Below are positions 9,424 through 16,850 of a DNA stretch of 64,000 bases, piece after piece. Below the pieces are notes generated by a model. That model was not told the DNA's origin. It saw only the letters and a program-made list of their open reading frames with translations, and did no database searches. The stretch lies in assembly GCF_001015055.1 (NCBI RefSeq), contig NZ_BBWZ01000018.1:19397-83396 (forward strand), given 5' to 3'. Every line of letters starts with the position of its first letter. Positions within the stretch are counted from its first letter, which is position 1. The position numbers were made by a program, and so were the translations under genes. Source of the stretch: Aneurinibacillus tyrosinisolvens (GTDB lineage Bacteria > Bacillota > Bacilli > Aneurinibacillales > Aneurinibacillaceae).

Positions 9424-10803
9424 TTGAAAATTATATTATTGGCTGGCGGTTCTGGCAAAAGGCTCTGGCCGCTGTCAAATGAGATCCGATCCAAAATATT
9501 TCTTAAGCTGCTAAAGACAGAGAACGGCGGCAGGGAATCCATGATCCAGAGGGTTTGCAGGCAACTGGATGCGGCTGGGTTGCTTCCATCTACGCAGATT
9601 GTTACGCATCAAAGCCAAATTGAAATCATGAGAAACCAGATCGGTGATGCGATGCCTATTATCAGTGAGCCTTATAAAAGAGGAACGTTCACCGCTGTCG
9701 CCCTGGCAACAGCGTATCTTCATTCAAAAGTCCATGCAAATACAGACGAAATCGTTTGTGTGATCCCCGTTGATTTATTCGCTGAGTCTTCTTTTTTTAC
9801 AATAGTAAACAAGCTGCCAGACATCCTTGCTCATTCCGGGGCTGAGCTTGCCCTTCTCGGAACCATCCCTAAATCTCCCTCAAGTCAATTTGGTTATATT
9901 GTACCTGAAACAAACAGGGCAATGGACTACTACCCTGTTGCCCGATTTGTCGAAAAACCTACCGAAAGGAAAGCCCGTAATCTGATTAAAAAGAACGCCT
10001 TGTGGAATTGCGGCATTTTTGCTTTTTCTATGAAATTCATGCTTTCCCAGTTAGAGAAAAGAGATCTTCCTCTTTCCTATGAGGAAATGGTGACTCGATA
10101 TGAACGGCTGCCTGAATTAGGCTTTGACTATGAAGTCGTAGAAAAGACCCGCCACACGGTTGTCGTTCCCTATCATGGAACATGGAACGATTTAGGCAGC
10201 TGGAATGCACTGACGAACAATCTTGAGACCAATGTTATCGGTTCAGGCCACATCTCAAATGACTCGGTAAATACACATGTAGTTAACGAGCTTTCTCATC
10301 CTATTCATGTGATTGATGTATCGAATATTATCGTAGCCGCAAGCATGGATGGAATCCTTGTTGCAAGCAAAAAAAACTCCAACCGGATTAAACAAATCAT
10401 CGATAACGCTTACCAGAGACCCTTATATGAAGAGAAAAGATGGGGAACGTACAGCGTTTTAGATCATTCCAGAACGGAAAAAGAAACAGAAACGCTGACG
10501 AAGAAAATCAAATTGCTGCCAGGCAAAAATATAAGCTATCAATTGCACCATAAAAGAAGTGAAGTCTGGATTATCATTTCCGGTTTCGGGCAGTTTATTT
10601 TAAATGATAAACTGTACTCTATTAAAACCGGTGATGTTCTTCAAATTCCCGTGGGGGCAAAGCATGGAGTAAAAGCCATTACGCCGCTTGAATTTATCGA
10701 AGTGCAAATCGGAACTGAACTTGTTGAGGAAGATATCACGCGTTTAGCTATGACATGGGAGGAAGCGATTCAATATTGTAACAATGGAGATAACCGTGCA
10801 TAA
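9424..10803 (+). CDS. Mannose-1-phosphate guanylyltransferase / mannose-6-phosphate isomerase
   Basis: Two-domain enzyme of 459 residues for GDP-mannose synthesis. The N-terminal nucleotidyltransferase has LAGGSGKRLWPLS (signature G-G-x-G-x-R-L), FVEKP and WNCGIFAF. The C-terminal cupin domain (about 340-459) has the isomerase motif QLHHKRSEVW and a GDVLQIPVGAKHGVKA segment. The start is TTG at 9424, with AGGAGG seven bases before it; the longer open frame has no ribosome site. It is the third gene of the glycan block after two glycosyltransferases. The canonical Q-x-H-x-H-R-x-E-x-W metal motif is present as QLHHKRSEVW. Similar to ManC/XanB-type proteins. Confidence 0.88.
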   Translation: MKIILLAGGSGKRLWPLSNEIRSKIFLKLLKTENGGRESMIQRVCRQLDAAGLLPSTQIVTHQSQIEIMRNQIGDAMPIISEPYKRGTFTAVALATAYLHSKVHANTDEIVCVIPVDLFAESSFFTIVNKLPDILAHSGAELALLGTIPKSPSSQFGYIVPETNRAMDYYPVARFVEKPTERKARNLIKKNALWNCGIFAFSMKFMLSQLEKRDLPLSYEEMVTRYERLPELGFDYEVVEKTRHTVVVPYHGTWNDLGSWNALTNNLETNVIGSGHISNDSVNTHVVNELSHPIHVIDVSNIIVAASMDGILVASKKNSNRIKQIIDNAYQRPLYEEKRWGTYSVLDHSRTEKETETLTKKIKLLPGKNISYQLHHKRSEVWIIISGFGQFILNDKLYSIKTGDVLQIPVGAKHGVKAITPLEFIEVQIGTELVEEDITRLAMTWEEAIQYCNNGDNRA

Positions 10804-10819
10804 ATGCCTTTTACAGTTT

Positions 10820-10882
10820 CCCTATAGCCCGGTCAAGACTGCATTTTAACGCAGATTGTACCGGGTATAGGGGAATTTTACT
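10820..10882 (+). terminator. Terminator of the glycan gene block
   Basis: A long hairpin, CCCTATA-G-CCCGGT (10820-10833) pairing with ACCGGGTATAGGG (10860-10872), with an inner CTGC/GCAG pair, is followed by AATTTTACTTT. It lies 16 bases past the stop of the GDP-mannose enzyme. Confidence 0.6.
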
Positions 10883-10970
10883 TTGCAGTATACTTTTAGA
10901 TACTAGGTTACAAAAAAGTTTGTACTTGCAATAAATAGACAACCATCTAATATTAGCTTATGATCTTTCA

Positions 10971-11001
10971 TTACATGGCTATCGTACATCATGGTTATAA
11001 T
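10971..11001 (+). promoter_or_regulatory. Possible promoter of the nitrilase-to-OYE operon
   Basis: A perfect TATAAT (10996-11001) lies 53 bases before the nitrilase ATG; the best upstream hexamer is TTACAT (10971-10976) with a long 19-base spacer. The -10 is good and the -35 weak. Confidence 0.4.
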
Positions 11002-11054
11002 AAATCCGCCTTATGCAGATCGCTAAGAACTTAAATCGCAGGAGGTAGTAATAG

Positions 11055-11912
11055 ATGAAACTAAGAGTATCCGCTGTACAATACGATCTTCATACGATTC
11101 ACTCGTTTGAAGACTTCGCTAACCAATCGGAGCATTACATTAAAACAGCCCAGGAGTTCGGCGCTGAGTTTGTATTATTCCCTGAGTTTTTTACGACCCA
11201 GTTAATGTCCATTGGTGATAAACAAGGAAATGCCTTAACGATTAATGACTTACCCGATTTCACGGAAAAATACCGGGATTTGTTTTCGTCCTTTGCCCGG
11301 CAAACGAACATGCACGTTATCGGAGGAACCCATGTCATCCGTAAAAATGACCGATTGTATAACGTCGCTCATTTGTTCTATCCGGACGGAAGAATTGCCG
11401 AACAGCCAAAGCTTCATATCACTCCGACGGAAGTAGACGAATGGAAAATGACGCCGGGTGAAAGCCTGCAGGTGTTTGAGACCGCCAAGGGAACGATCGC
11501 CATGCTGACCTGCTATGACATCGAATTTCCGGAAATAGTCCGGATGGCCAGGGCGAAGGGTGCGGATGTCATTTTCTGTCCTTCCTGCACGGACGATCGC
11601 CACGGATTCCATCGCGTCCGTTACACGAGCCATGCAAGGGCGGTAGAAAACCAGGTGTATGTTGTAGGTACAGGTACAGTGGGCTCCCTGCCAACGGTTG
11701 ACTTTATGCGGGCCAATTTCGGACAGGCAGCCATCATTACACCGAACGACATTCCATTCCCTCCCCGCGGCATTCTGGTAGAAGGGGAAATGAACCAGGA
11801 TATGATTGTAACCGCTGATCTGGATTTAGAATTGTTATATCAAGTCCGCGAAAGAGGATCTGTCACCACGTGGCGCGATCGGCGCACAGACTTATACCCT
11901 GACTGGGAATAG
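11055..11912 (+). CDS. Nitrilase-superfamily carbon-nitrogen hydrolase
   Basis: Cytoplasmic amidase-type hydrolase of 285 residues. The catalytic triad is visible: Glu44 (LFPEFF), Lys119 (QPKLHITP) and Cys153 (MLTCYDIEFPE). The start has AGGAGG nine bases upstream. The substrate is not evident; the sequence resembles the nitrilase half of proteins such as Bacillus YhcX, in which this domain is joined to a GNAT domain. Here GNAT proteins are encoded separately just downstream (35-base gap), in keeping with a functional link. First gene of a probable five-gene operon. Confidence 0.88.
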   Translation: MKLRVSAVQYDLHTIHSFEDFANQSEHYIKTAQEFGAEFVLFPEFFTTQLMSIGDKQGNALTINDLPDFTEKYRDLFSSFARQTNMHVIGGTHVIRKNDRLYNVAHLFYPDGRIAEQPKLHITPTEVDEWKMTPGESLQVFETAKGTIAMLTCYDIEFPEIVRMARAKGADVIFCPSCTDDRHGFHRVRYTSHARAVENQVYVVGTGTVGSLPTVDFMRANFGQAAIITPNDIPFPPRGILVEGEMNQDMIVTADLDLELLYQVRERGSVTTWRDRRTDLYPDWE

Positions 11913-11946
11913 GGCGAGGTTTAGCTGTCTTATAAGGAGGTAAGGC

Positions 11947-12621
11947 ATGTATCGGAAGGAGTTTTACGTCTTTGACCAGGATCGGCCCATACCGGCCGCC
12001 ATTCGGAATTATGAAGAAAAGGACTTTCCCGGTTTAATCCGTATTCAGACGGAAAGTTTTCCCCCGCCCTTTCCGTCTGAATTATGGTGGAACGAGGAAC
12101 AACTGCATAATCATGTGACGCTGTTTCCAGAGGGGGCTCTCTGCATTGAGGTCGATGGGGAAATCGCAGGTTCAATGACGGGTTTACTTGTTGATTTTGA
12201 CCCGAATCATGCGGAGCATATGTGGGAAGAGGTTACGGATCACGGATATATCCGTAACCATAATCCCCATGGGAATACCCTCTATGTCGTCGACATCAGT
12301 GTGCGTCCTTCCTATCGAAAGTTAGGGCTGGGAAAATGGCTGATGTTATCGATGTATGACGTCGTTGTTCATAAAGGGTTAGACCGGTTGCTCGGCGGAG
12401 GCAGAATGCCCGGCTATCATAAAAAAGCGAATGAAATGACAGCTGAACAATATCTAGGTGCTGTAGTAAAAGGCGAACTAAAAGACCCTGTCATCACCTT
12501 TCTGCTGCGCTGTGGCCGTACCCCTGTTCAGGTGGTGGCTCATTATTTAGCGGATGAAGAATCGTGCAATTACGGGGCACTTATGGAATGGACAAATCCT
12601 TTTGGTACAGTAAAATCATAG
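11947..12621 (+). CDS. GNAT family N-acetyltransferase
   Basis: Acyl-CoA N-acyltransferase fold, 224 residues. The acetyl-CoA-binding core reads LYVVDISVRPSYRKLGLGKWLM (R-x-x-G-x-G/A loop: RKLGLG), about residues 115-136. The start has AAGGAGG eight bases upstream. It lies between the nitrilase-family gene and a second GNAT gene. In Bacillus YhcX a similar acetyltransferase domain is fused to the nitrilase domain, so the two products may act together. The substrate is unknown. Confidence 0.8.
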   Translation: MYRKEFYVFDQDRPIPAAIRNYEEKDFPGLIRIQTESFPPPFPSELWWNEEQLHNHVTLFPEGALCIEVDGEIAGSMTGLLVDFDPNHAEHMWEEVTDHGYIRNHNPHGNTLYVVDISVRPSYRKLGLGKWLMLSMYDVVVHKGLDRLLGGGRMPGYHKKANEMTAEQYLGAVVKGELKDPVITFLLRCGRTPVQVVAHYLADEESCNYGALMEWTNPFGTVKS

Positions 12622-12638
12622 CGAGGAGAATGGGGAAA

Positions 12639-13310
12639 ATGGAATATCGCAGAATTACCAGCATTGAAGATCCTTTGTTTAAAAAAATGCACCAATTGAT
12701 GCAAAACGTATTCCCGCCTGAGGAAGTATTGGAATTCGATCTCTGGAAAGATCCGCTGGAGGATCCGGGAATTCGCGTGTTTGTGGCTGTTCATGATGGA
12801 GAGGTCGTAGGAACAACCGAATACCGTTATTATGAAGATTTTAATGTCGCCATGACAGATTTTACGATTATTGGCCGGGAAGGGCTTGGTATCGGCCGGT
12901 TTCTAGCCCAGAAAAGATTGGAAGATTTAAATTCCCTCGCTGCAGCGAATGGCAAGCAACTGCACGGTATGTTTGCTGAAATTTATGATCCGTATCGAGT
13001 CGATCATTATGAATTTGGCGGGGTTAAGCCGATGGATCCGTATGTTCGCCGTGAGGTATTGTCGCACCTTGGGTATAAGCGGATTGACTTCCCTTATGTT
13101 CACCCGTCCTGGAACAATGATGGAGAAGCCGTAACAGGGCTGGACCTTTGCTTTCTGCCGATGAATGGCAACGAGCATCAATTGCAAGCCGATCTGGTTG
13201 TGAAGTTTTTGCGGCGCTATTATTCCGTTTTATCAAACAAGCCTAAATCATGGTATGAAATGATTGAAAACCTAGAATCGAAAGAAAATGCAGCGCTGCT
13301 GCCTATTTAG
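12639..13310 (+). CDS. GNAT-like acetyltransferase
   Basis: Protein of 223 residues with a GNAT-type core: VAVHDGEVVGTTEYRYY (beta strands 2-3) and DFTIIGREGLGIGRFLAQKR (acetyl-CoA loop GLGIGR). I prefer the ATG at 12639, ten bases after GAGGAG, over the ATG at 12630, which is too close. It lies 17 bases after the previous GNAT gene and 41 before the FrnE-like gene. The C-terminal half has no motif I recognise beyond the fold. Confidence 0.7.
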   Translation: MEYRRITSIEDPLFKKMHQLMQNVFPPEEVLEFDLWKDPLEDPGIRVFVAVHDGEVVGTTEYRYYEDFNVAMTDFTIIGREGLGIGRFLAQKRLEDLNSLAAANGKQLHGMFAEIYDPYRVDHYEFGGVKPMDPYVRREVLSHLGYKRIDFPYVHPSWNNDGEAVTGLDLCFLPMNGNEHQLQADLVVKFLRRYYSVLSNKPKSWYEMIENLESKENAALLPI

Positions 13311-13351
13311 GGAAATACTACGATAAGGAAAAATGAAAGGAGAAGAAAAAG

Positions 13352-13954
13352 ATGGCGGTTACTATTAAAGTTTATTCAGATTATGTTTGACCCTACTGCT
13401 TTTTAGCGGAGGGTCCGCTACAAGAAGCGATACAGGGTAAAGATGTAAAGGTAGAATGGATGCCGTTTGAATTGCGTCCTTATCCTACCCCGACCCTTAA
13501 GCCTGAAGAGGATTACCTTCAAACTACCTGGGAACGTTCGGTGTACCCGATGGCTGAACGATTCGGGGTAAAGATGGTTCTGCCCAGGGTTTCACCACAG
13601 CCCCATACCCATCTTGCCTTTGAAGGATTCCAGTTTGCGAAAGAACATGGAAAAGCTGATGAGTATAATCATCGTATGTTTACGGCTTTCTTTCAGGATG
13701 AGCTGGACATTGGAGATATCGATGTTTTAACGGAATTGGCAGGACAAATAGGACTGGATACCAAAGCCTTTAAAAAAGCACTGGAAACGAGGAAATATAA
13801 AGAGGCACACGAGAGAGCAGTACAACACGCCTATGAGGAAGCCAACATTACGGCTGTCCCTACTTTTATTATTGAGGATGAAGTGCTGCCCGGGTTGTAT
13901 TCGAAAGAAACCCTGGAGCGAGTCATTAACGAGCATCTTAGAATAAAGGAGTGA
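13352..13954 (+). CDS. DsbA/FrnE-family thioredoxin-fold protein with in-frame TGA at the active site (probable selenoprotein)
   Basis: Reading from the ATG at 13352 (AAAGGAGAAG upstream), the protein starts MAVTIKVYSDYV, then TGA (13388-13390), then PYCFLAEGPL, and continues in the same frame without interruption to a TGA at 13952-13954: 200 residues. FrnE/DsbA proteins have SDYVCPYC here, so the TGA replaces the first, nucleophilic cysteine of CPYC and would give Sec13-Pro-Tyr-Cys16. Nineteen bases after the TGA is a hairpin with a perfect six-base-pair stem (13404-13409 with 13415-13420) and loop AGGGT, with CTT/AAG pairs and unpaired T's below: the spacing and form of a bacterial SECIS. 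The rest of the fold is normal (helical insert, cis-proline segment ITAVPTFII near residue 168). The downstream ATG at 13460, with a weak AAAGGT before it, would give a protein without an active site. Coupled to the old yellow enzyme gene. Confidence 0.75.
13399..13424 (+). promoter_or_regulatory. SECIS-like hairpin downstream of the in-frame TGA
   Basis: Apical stem TAGCGG/CCGCTA (13404-13409, 13415-13420) closes a five-base loop AGGGT with G in the second position. Below it, CTT (13399-13401) can pair with AAG (13422-13424), leaving TT opposite C as an internal bulge. The loop starts 20 bases after the TGA, as in E. coli fdhF, where SelB binds a G-rich loop above a bulged U. Assignment as SECIS is inference from position and shape. 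Confidence 0.6.
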
Positions 13955-13960
13955 CCAAAA

Positions 13961-15127
13961 TTGACAACACCAGCCGAATCTCAAAAGTTCCCAACCCTCC
14001 TGTCTGAAATCCAGATTGGCAATATGAAACTAAAAAACCGCATCGGTTTAGCGCCGATGACCAGAGTAAGCGCATCAGATGACGGCCAGGCAACAGAATT
14101 GATGTTGAGATACTATGAGAGCTTTGCGAAAGGCGGTTTCGGCTTCCTCATTACGGAAGGTGCCTATCCTGATGAAGCATACAGCCCTGGGTATCTCAAT
14201 CAGTCGGGGATTGCGAATGAGAAACATGCCACAGCCTGGAAAAGGGTAACCGATGCCGTCCATCAAGCAGGGTCAAAGATTATTGTCCAGTTGATGCATG
14301 CGGGCGCCCAACAGCAGGAAAATCCCTACAAAAACGGGTCGATTGGACCCTCAGCCGTGCGTGTAAAAGGCGAGAAAGTTCCGGCTTACGGCGGAGAAGG
14401 CCCATTTGACACGCCAAAAGAGATGACAAAAGAAGACATTCAAGATGTCATCCGGGGTTTCGCTAATGCAGCCAAACTGGCGAAGGATGCAGGGTTTGAT
14501 GGCGTAGAAATTCACGGGGCCAATGGTTATTTGCTTGATGAATTTCTAACAGATTACTTAAATCAACGCACCGATGAGTACGGAGGATCTACAGAGAACC
14601 GCGCTCGTATCCTGATTGAAGTAGCACAGGCTGTCCGCGAGGCCGTTGGATCTGATTTTGTGGTGGGAATCCGCATCTCCCAAGGAAAAGTGAGCGATTA
14701 CAAGCATAAATGGGCGGGAGCTGAGAAAGATGCCGAGATTATCTTCTCCAGCCTGTCAAAAGCCGGTCTCGATTATATCCATGTAACGGAGTATGATGCG
14801 ACCCGGCCAGCGTTTGAAGGAACGGAGCTTACTCTTGCGGCACTCGCCAAGAAATACGGCTCTGTTCCTGTTATCGCAAACGGAAATCTTGAGGATCCTG
14901 AAAAAGCGGAGCGGTTGTTGAAATCCGGGGAAGCCGACTTGATTACTCTAGGTAAGGGAGCCCTTGCCAATCATGATTGGCCTCAGCGTGTGGTGAAAGG
15001 TGGGCCTTTGCAAGAGTTTGACCCTAAGGTTCTGGAGCCGAAGGCCAATATAAAGGAGCAAGAGATTCCCAAGGTGGAGATTAACTTTACTGAAGGTATG
15101 GCCTGCGGGGTTGACGGTATTTGTTAG
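13961..15127 (+). CDS. Old yellow enzyme family NADH:flavin oxidoreductase
   Basis: FMN-dependent TIM-barrel ene-reductase of 388 residues. Family motifs: KNRIGLAPMTR (N-terminal FMN site), QLMHAG (about residues 108-113), GFDGVEIHGANGYLLDEFL, and the C-terminal phosphate-binding region VIANGNLEDPEKAERLL ... DLITLGKGALAN. The start is TTG at 13961; AAGGAG overlaps the stop region of the FrnE-like gene, so translation is probably coupled. Such enzymes reduce activated double bonds of electrophiles. With a thiol/selenol protein just upstream, a role in handling electrophilic or oxidative stress is plausible. Confidence 0.88.
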   Translation: MTTPAESQKFPTLLSEIQIGNMKLKNRIGLAPMTRVSASDDGQATELMLRYYESFAKGGFGFLITEGAYPDEAYSPGYLNQSGIANEKHATAWKRVTDAVHQAGSKIIVQLMHAGAQQQENPYKNGSIGPSAVRVKGEKVPAYGGEGPFDTPKEMTKEDIQDVIRGFANAAKLAKDAGFDGVEIHGANGYLLDEFLTDYLNQRTDEYGGSTENRARILIEVAQAVREAVGSDFVVGIRISQGKVSDYKHKWAGAEKDAEIIFSSLSKAGLDYIHVTEYDATRPAFEGTELTLAALAKKYGSVPVIANGNLEDPEKAERLLKSGEADLITLGKGALANHDWPQRVVKGGPLQEFDPKVLEPKANIKEQEIPKVEINFTEGMACGVDGIC

Positions 15128-15143
15128 ATGTAAGCTTGTTATG

Positions 15144-15184
15144 CGGGTGTTCCGGTGGTTTTACGCCGGGCACCTTTTTCTTGT
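15144..15184 (+). terminator. Terminator of the nitrilase-to-OYE operon
   Basis: GGTG-TT-CCGG and CCGG-G-CACC form a bulged stem, followed by TTTTTCTTGTTGTTT. It lies 20 bases after the OYE stop, between converging genes. Confidence 0.55.
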
Positions 15185-15191
15185 TGTTTAG

Positions 15192-15791
15192 CTACTCGTT
15201 TGAGGAACGGTCGTAGTAAATCGATTTGATGGAATCAATTAATATTCCCTGTTCTGCAGCCATCTTTACTTTGCCTTTGTATTCAGGCCGAATGAGATGC
15301 TCCAGAGGCTGTTCTACCTGGTTGAAGTATTTAAACGCCTGAAGGACCTTTTTATCCCATTCCTTATAATAATAAAGCAGATCATCAGGATTCACACGCG
15401 TCCGTTTCGTTCCTTCCTCGGGAATACAATCAAAAGGTTCATCAAGGTTTAAAGAACCATAATCATCCGTTAGCTGTTCACCCGGGTAAATATCCCGGAC
15501 AGCAATTTCCAGTTCATATGCGGTGCCAATGCAATTGGCATCAAAACTGTGGTTCACAAACCGTCCAAGGTCCCAGCAAAGTATATAGTTACCGTCCTGG
15601 TTGCGGTAAGAATATTTCGTTACCAAACTGCGTCTGTGCTCATCCAGGGCAGCAACATAGGATGGATCCAGGATTTGATCCAATTCATCCAATACCCAAA
15701 TAATGGTTCCTTTTGGGATAAATTTAGTCGCAAAGACGCCAAAACCGACTTGCTTATCTATATAGCGCAACTCTGTATATGGATGTATCAT
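15192..15791 (-). CDS. SET domain protein
   Basis: About 199 residues with the SET-domain signature of lysine methyltransferases: VGFGVFATKFIPKGTII (SAM-binding G-x-G), RFVNHSFDANC (N-H-S/C motif) and PGEQLTDDYG (G-E-E/Q-L-x-x-D-Y). After the SET core come RTRVNPDDLLYYY and a helical tail. The longest frame starts at 15827 without a ribosome site; I place the start at an ATG (15791) behind GGGGA, but 15800 is possible. The substrate of bacterial SET proteins is usually unknown. It is monocistronic and converges on the preceding operon. Confidence 0.78.
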   Translation of the reverse strand: MIHPYTELRYIDKQVGFGVFATKFIPKGTIIWVLDELDQILDPSYVAALDEHRRSLVTKYSYRNQDGNYILCWDLGRFVNHSFDANCIGTAYELEIAVRDIYPGEQLTDDYGSLNLDEPFDCIPEEGTKRTRVNPDDLLYYYKEWDKKVLQAFKYFNQVEQPLEHLIRPEYKGKVKMAAEQGILIDSIKSIYYDRSSNE

Positions 15792-16109
15792 GATGGTCAT
15801 TCCCCATTCTGCATTGGAAGTATCCATATTAAATTATGCAGCTGCGCCTGTTAAGTTGATAAATAATCAGTGTATTCGTGTTCCTAACTAAATATGCTAC
15901 AACTATTTAAAGCCTATTAGCCTTATAAACCCGGAGGCCGAGAAAATTGTTGTCCTACTACATAATCCTATTTGAAAACAAGGTTTATATCATAATATAA
16001 AGCATGGGAATAGCCCCTGCTTTTTTGAAGAAGAAACTTAGATTTCAATATTAGAACAGGATTATTTTGCTACTAACTTTATTACTGAATTGATTTAATA
16101 TATATTTTT
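15792..16109. other. Gap between the SET gene and the HipT island
   Basis: This roughly 318-base AT-rich stretch contains the upstream region of the SET gene and a short hairpin with a T run at 16002-16026. No coding potential was seen. It may mark the left edge of the AT-rich island, but no direct repeat or attachment site was found. Confidence 0.4.
16002..16027 (+). terminator. Orphan hairpin with T run
   Basis: AGCA-T-GGG and CCC-C-TGCT form a hairpin followed by TTTTTTG on the plus strand. No plus-strand gene precedes it, so it may be a relic. Confidence 0.35.
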
Positions 16110-16850
16110 CTACAAATTAACTAAACCATTTAGGGTTTCAATAATTTCCGAAAGGTTAGATTTCCCCTTAACACTTACTTTCAGTTTTTCATTATAATCG
16201 GCTTCAGAATTAAACATCAGTACTGTAGCTGTATATTGTTTGTTTTTAACTAATAAATCTAAATATCGACTATAAAATACAGGAACATAGCCTAGTTTCT
16301 TATTACTCAAGGTGAAAATTTCAATTGCATGCGGGTCAAACTCATTCTCCGGTTCTAATCTAAATAATAACTTTGATCCAGGAGTTAATTCCATCTCAGC
16401 TTCGTCAATAGAATAATACCTGGTTCCAGCTACGTAGAAATCAATTTCAAACTCTTCTTCTGTCTGAAAAACTAATGGCTCTACAAATTCTAATGTATCT
16501 GTTGGTAACCTTCCGCCTGTTTCCTTTAAAAAATCAAAATCACTGCAATCCACAGGTAAATTTTGTTCAATAAAAAATCTTTGAACATCTTTTCTCTTAC
16601 GGTTAGGTAATCTGTTCAAGAAAGTCTGAAATAACTTTTCTGATACATATTCCTTATCTCTTTCAGGGAAAGCTGGCAATAGCATAAACCCTTGTTTGAT
16701 TGCTTCATTCAAATTGTTTTTTCCCTCATTATCCAAATATCTAAAAAAATAAGCATCTTGTTTCCATTCAAGAATCCCAACCACAAATCTTTCACGAGTC
16801 ACAATGTCTTTCCAAATGAGCCATAGTTTATAATTTCTATTCGGTACCAT
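16110..16850 (-). CDS. HipS-like/HIRAN two-domain protein (putative partner of the HipT kinase)
   Basis: 246 residues. Residues 1-125 resemble the N-terminal subdomain of HipA (HipS): LWLIW ... GILEWKQDAYFFRYL, then FLNRLPNRKRKDVQRFF, corresponding to the F-x-N-L-L-P-E region. Residues 135-240 look like a HIRAN domain: ENEFDPHAIEIF and KKLGYVPVFYSRYL. HIRAN domains bind DNA ends in Rad5/HLTF. The ATG sits inside the last codons of the kinase gene (14-base overlap) behind AGGAG, so the two are co-translated. HipS in HipBST acts as the antitoxin; HipS-HIRAN proteins next to HipT kinases have been proposed as antitoxins. That role here is inference. No HipB-like repressor is present. Confidence 0.7.
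   Translation of the reverse strand: MVPNRNYKLWLIWKDIVTRERFVVGILEWKQDAYFFRYLDNEGKNNLNEAIKQGFMLLPAFPERDKEYVSEKLFQTFLNRLPNRKRKDVQRFFIEQNLPVDCSDFDFLKETGGRLPTDTLEFVEPLVFQTEEEFEIDFYVAGTRYYSIDEAEMELTPGSKLLFRLEPENEFDPHAIEIFTLSNKKLGYVPVFYSRYLDLLVKNKQYTATVLMFNSEADYNEKLKVSVKGKSNLSEIIETLNGLVNL

Noticed and set aside
13460..13954. FrnE-like gene starting at the ATG at 13460
   Set aside because: This would lack the first strand and the active-site motif; the upstream frame up to 13352 has a ribosome site and matches the family, so read-through of TGA is preferred.
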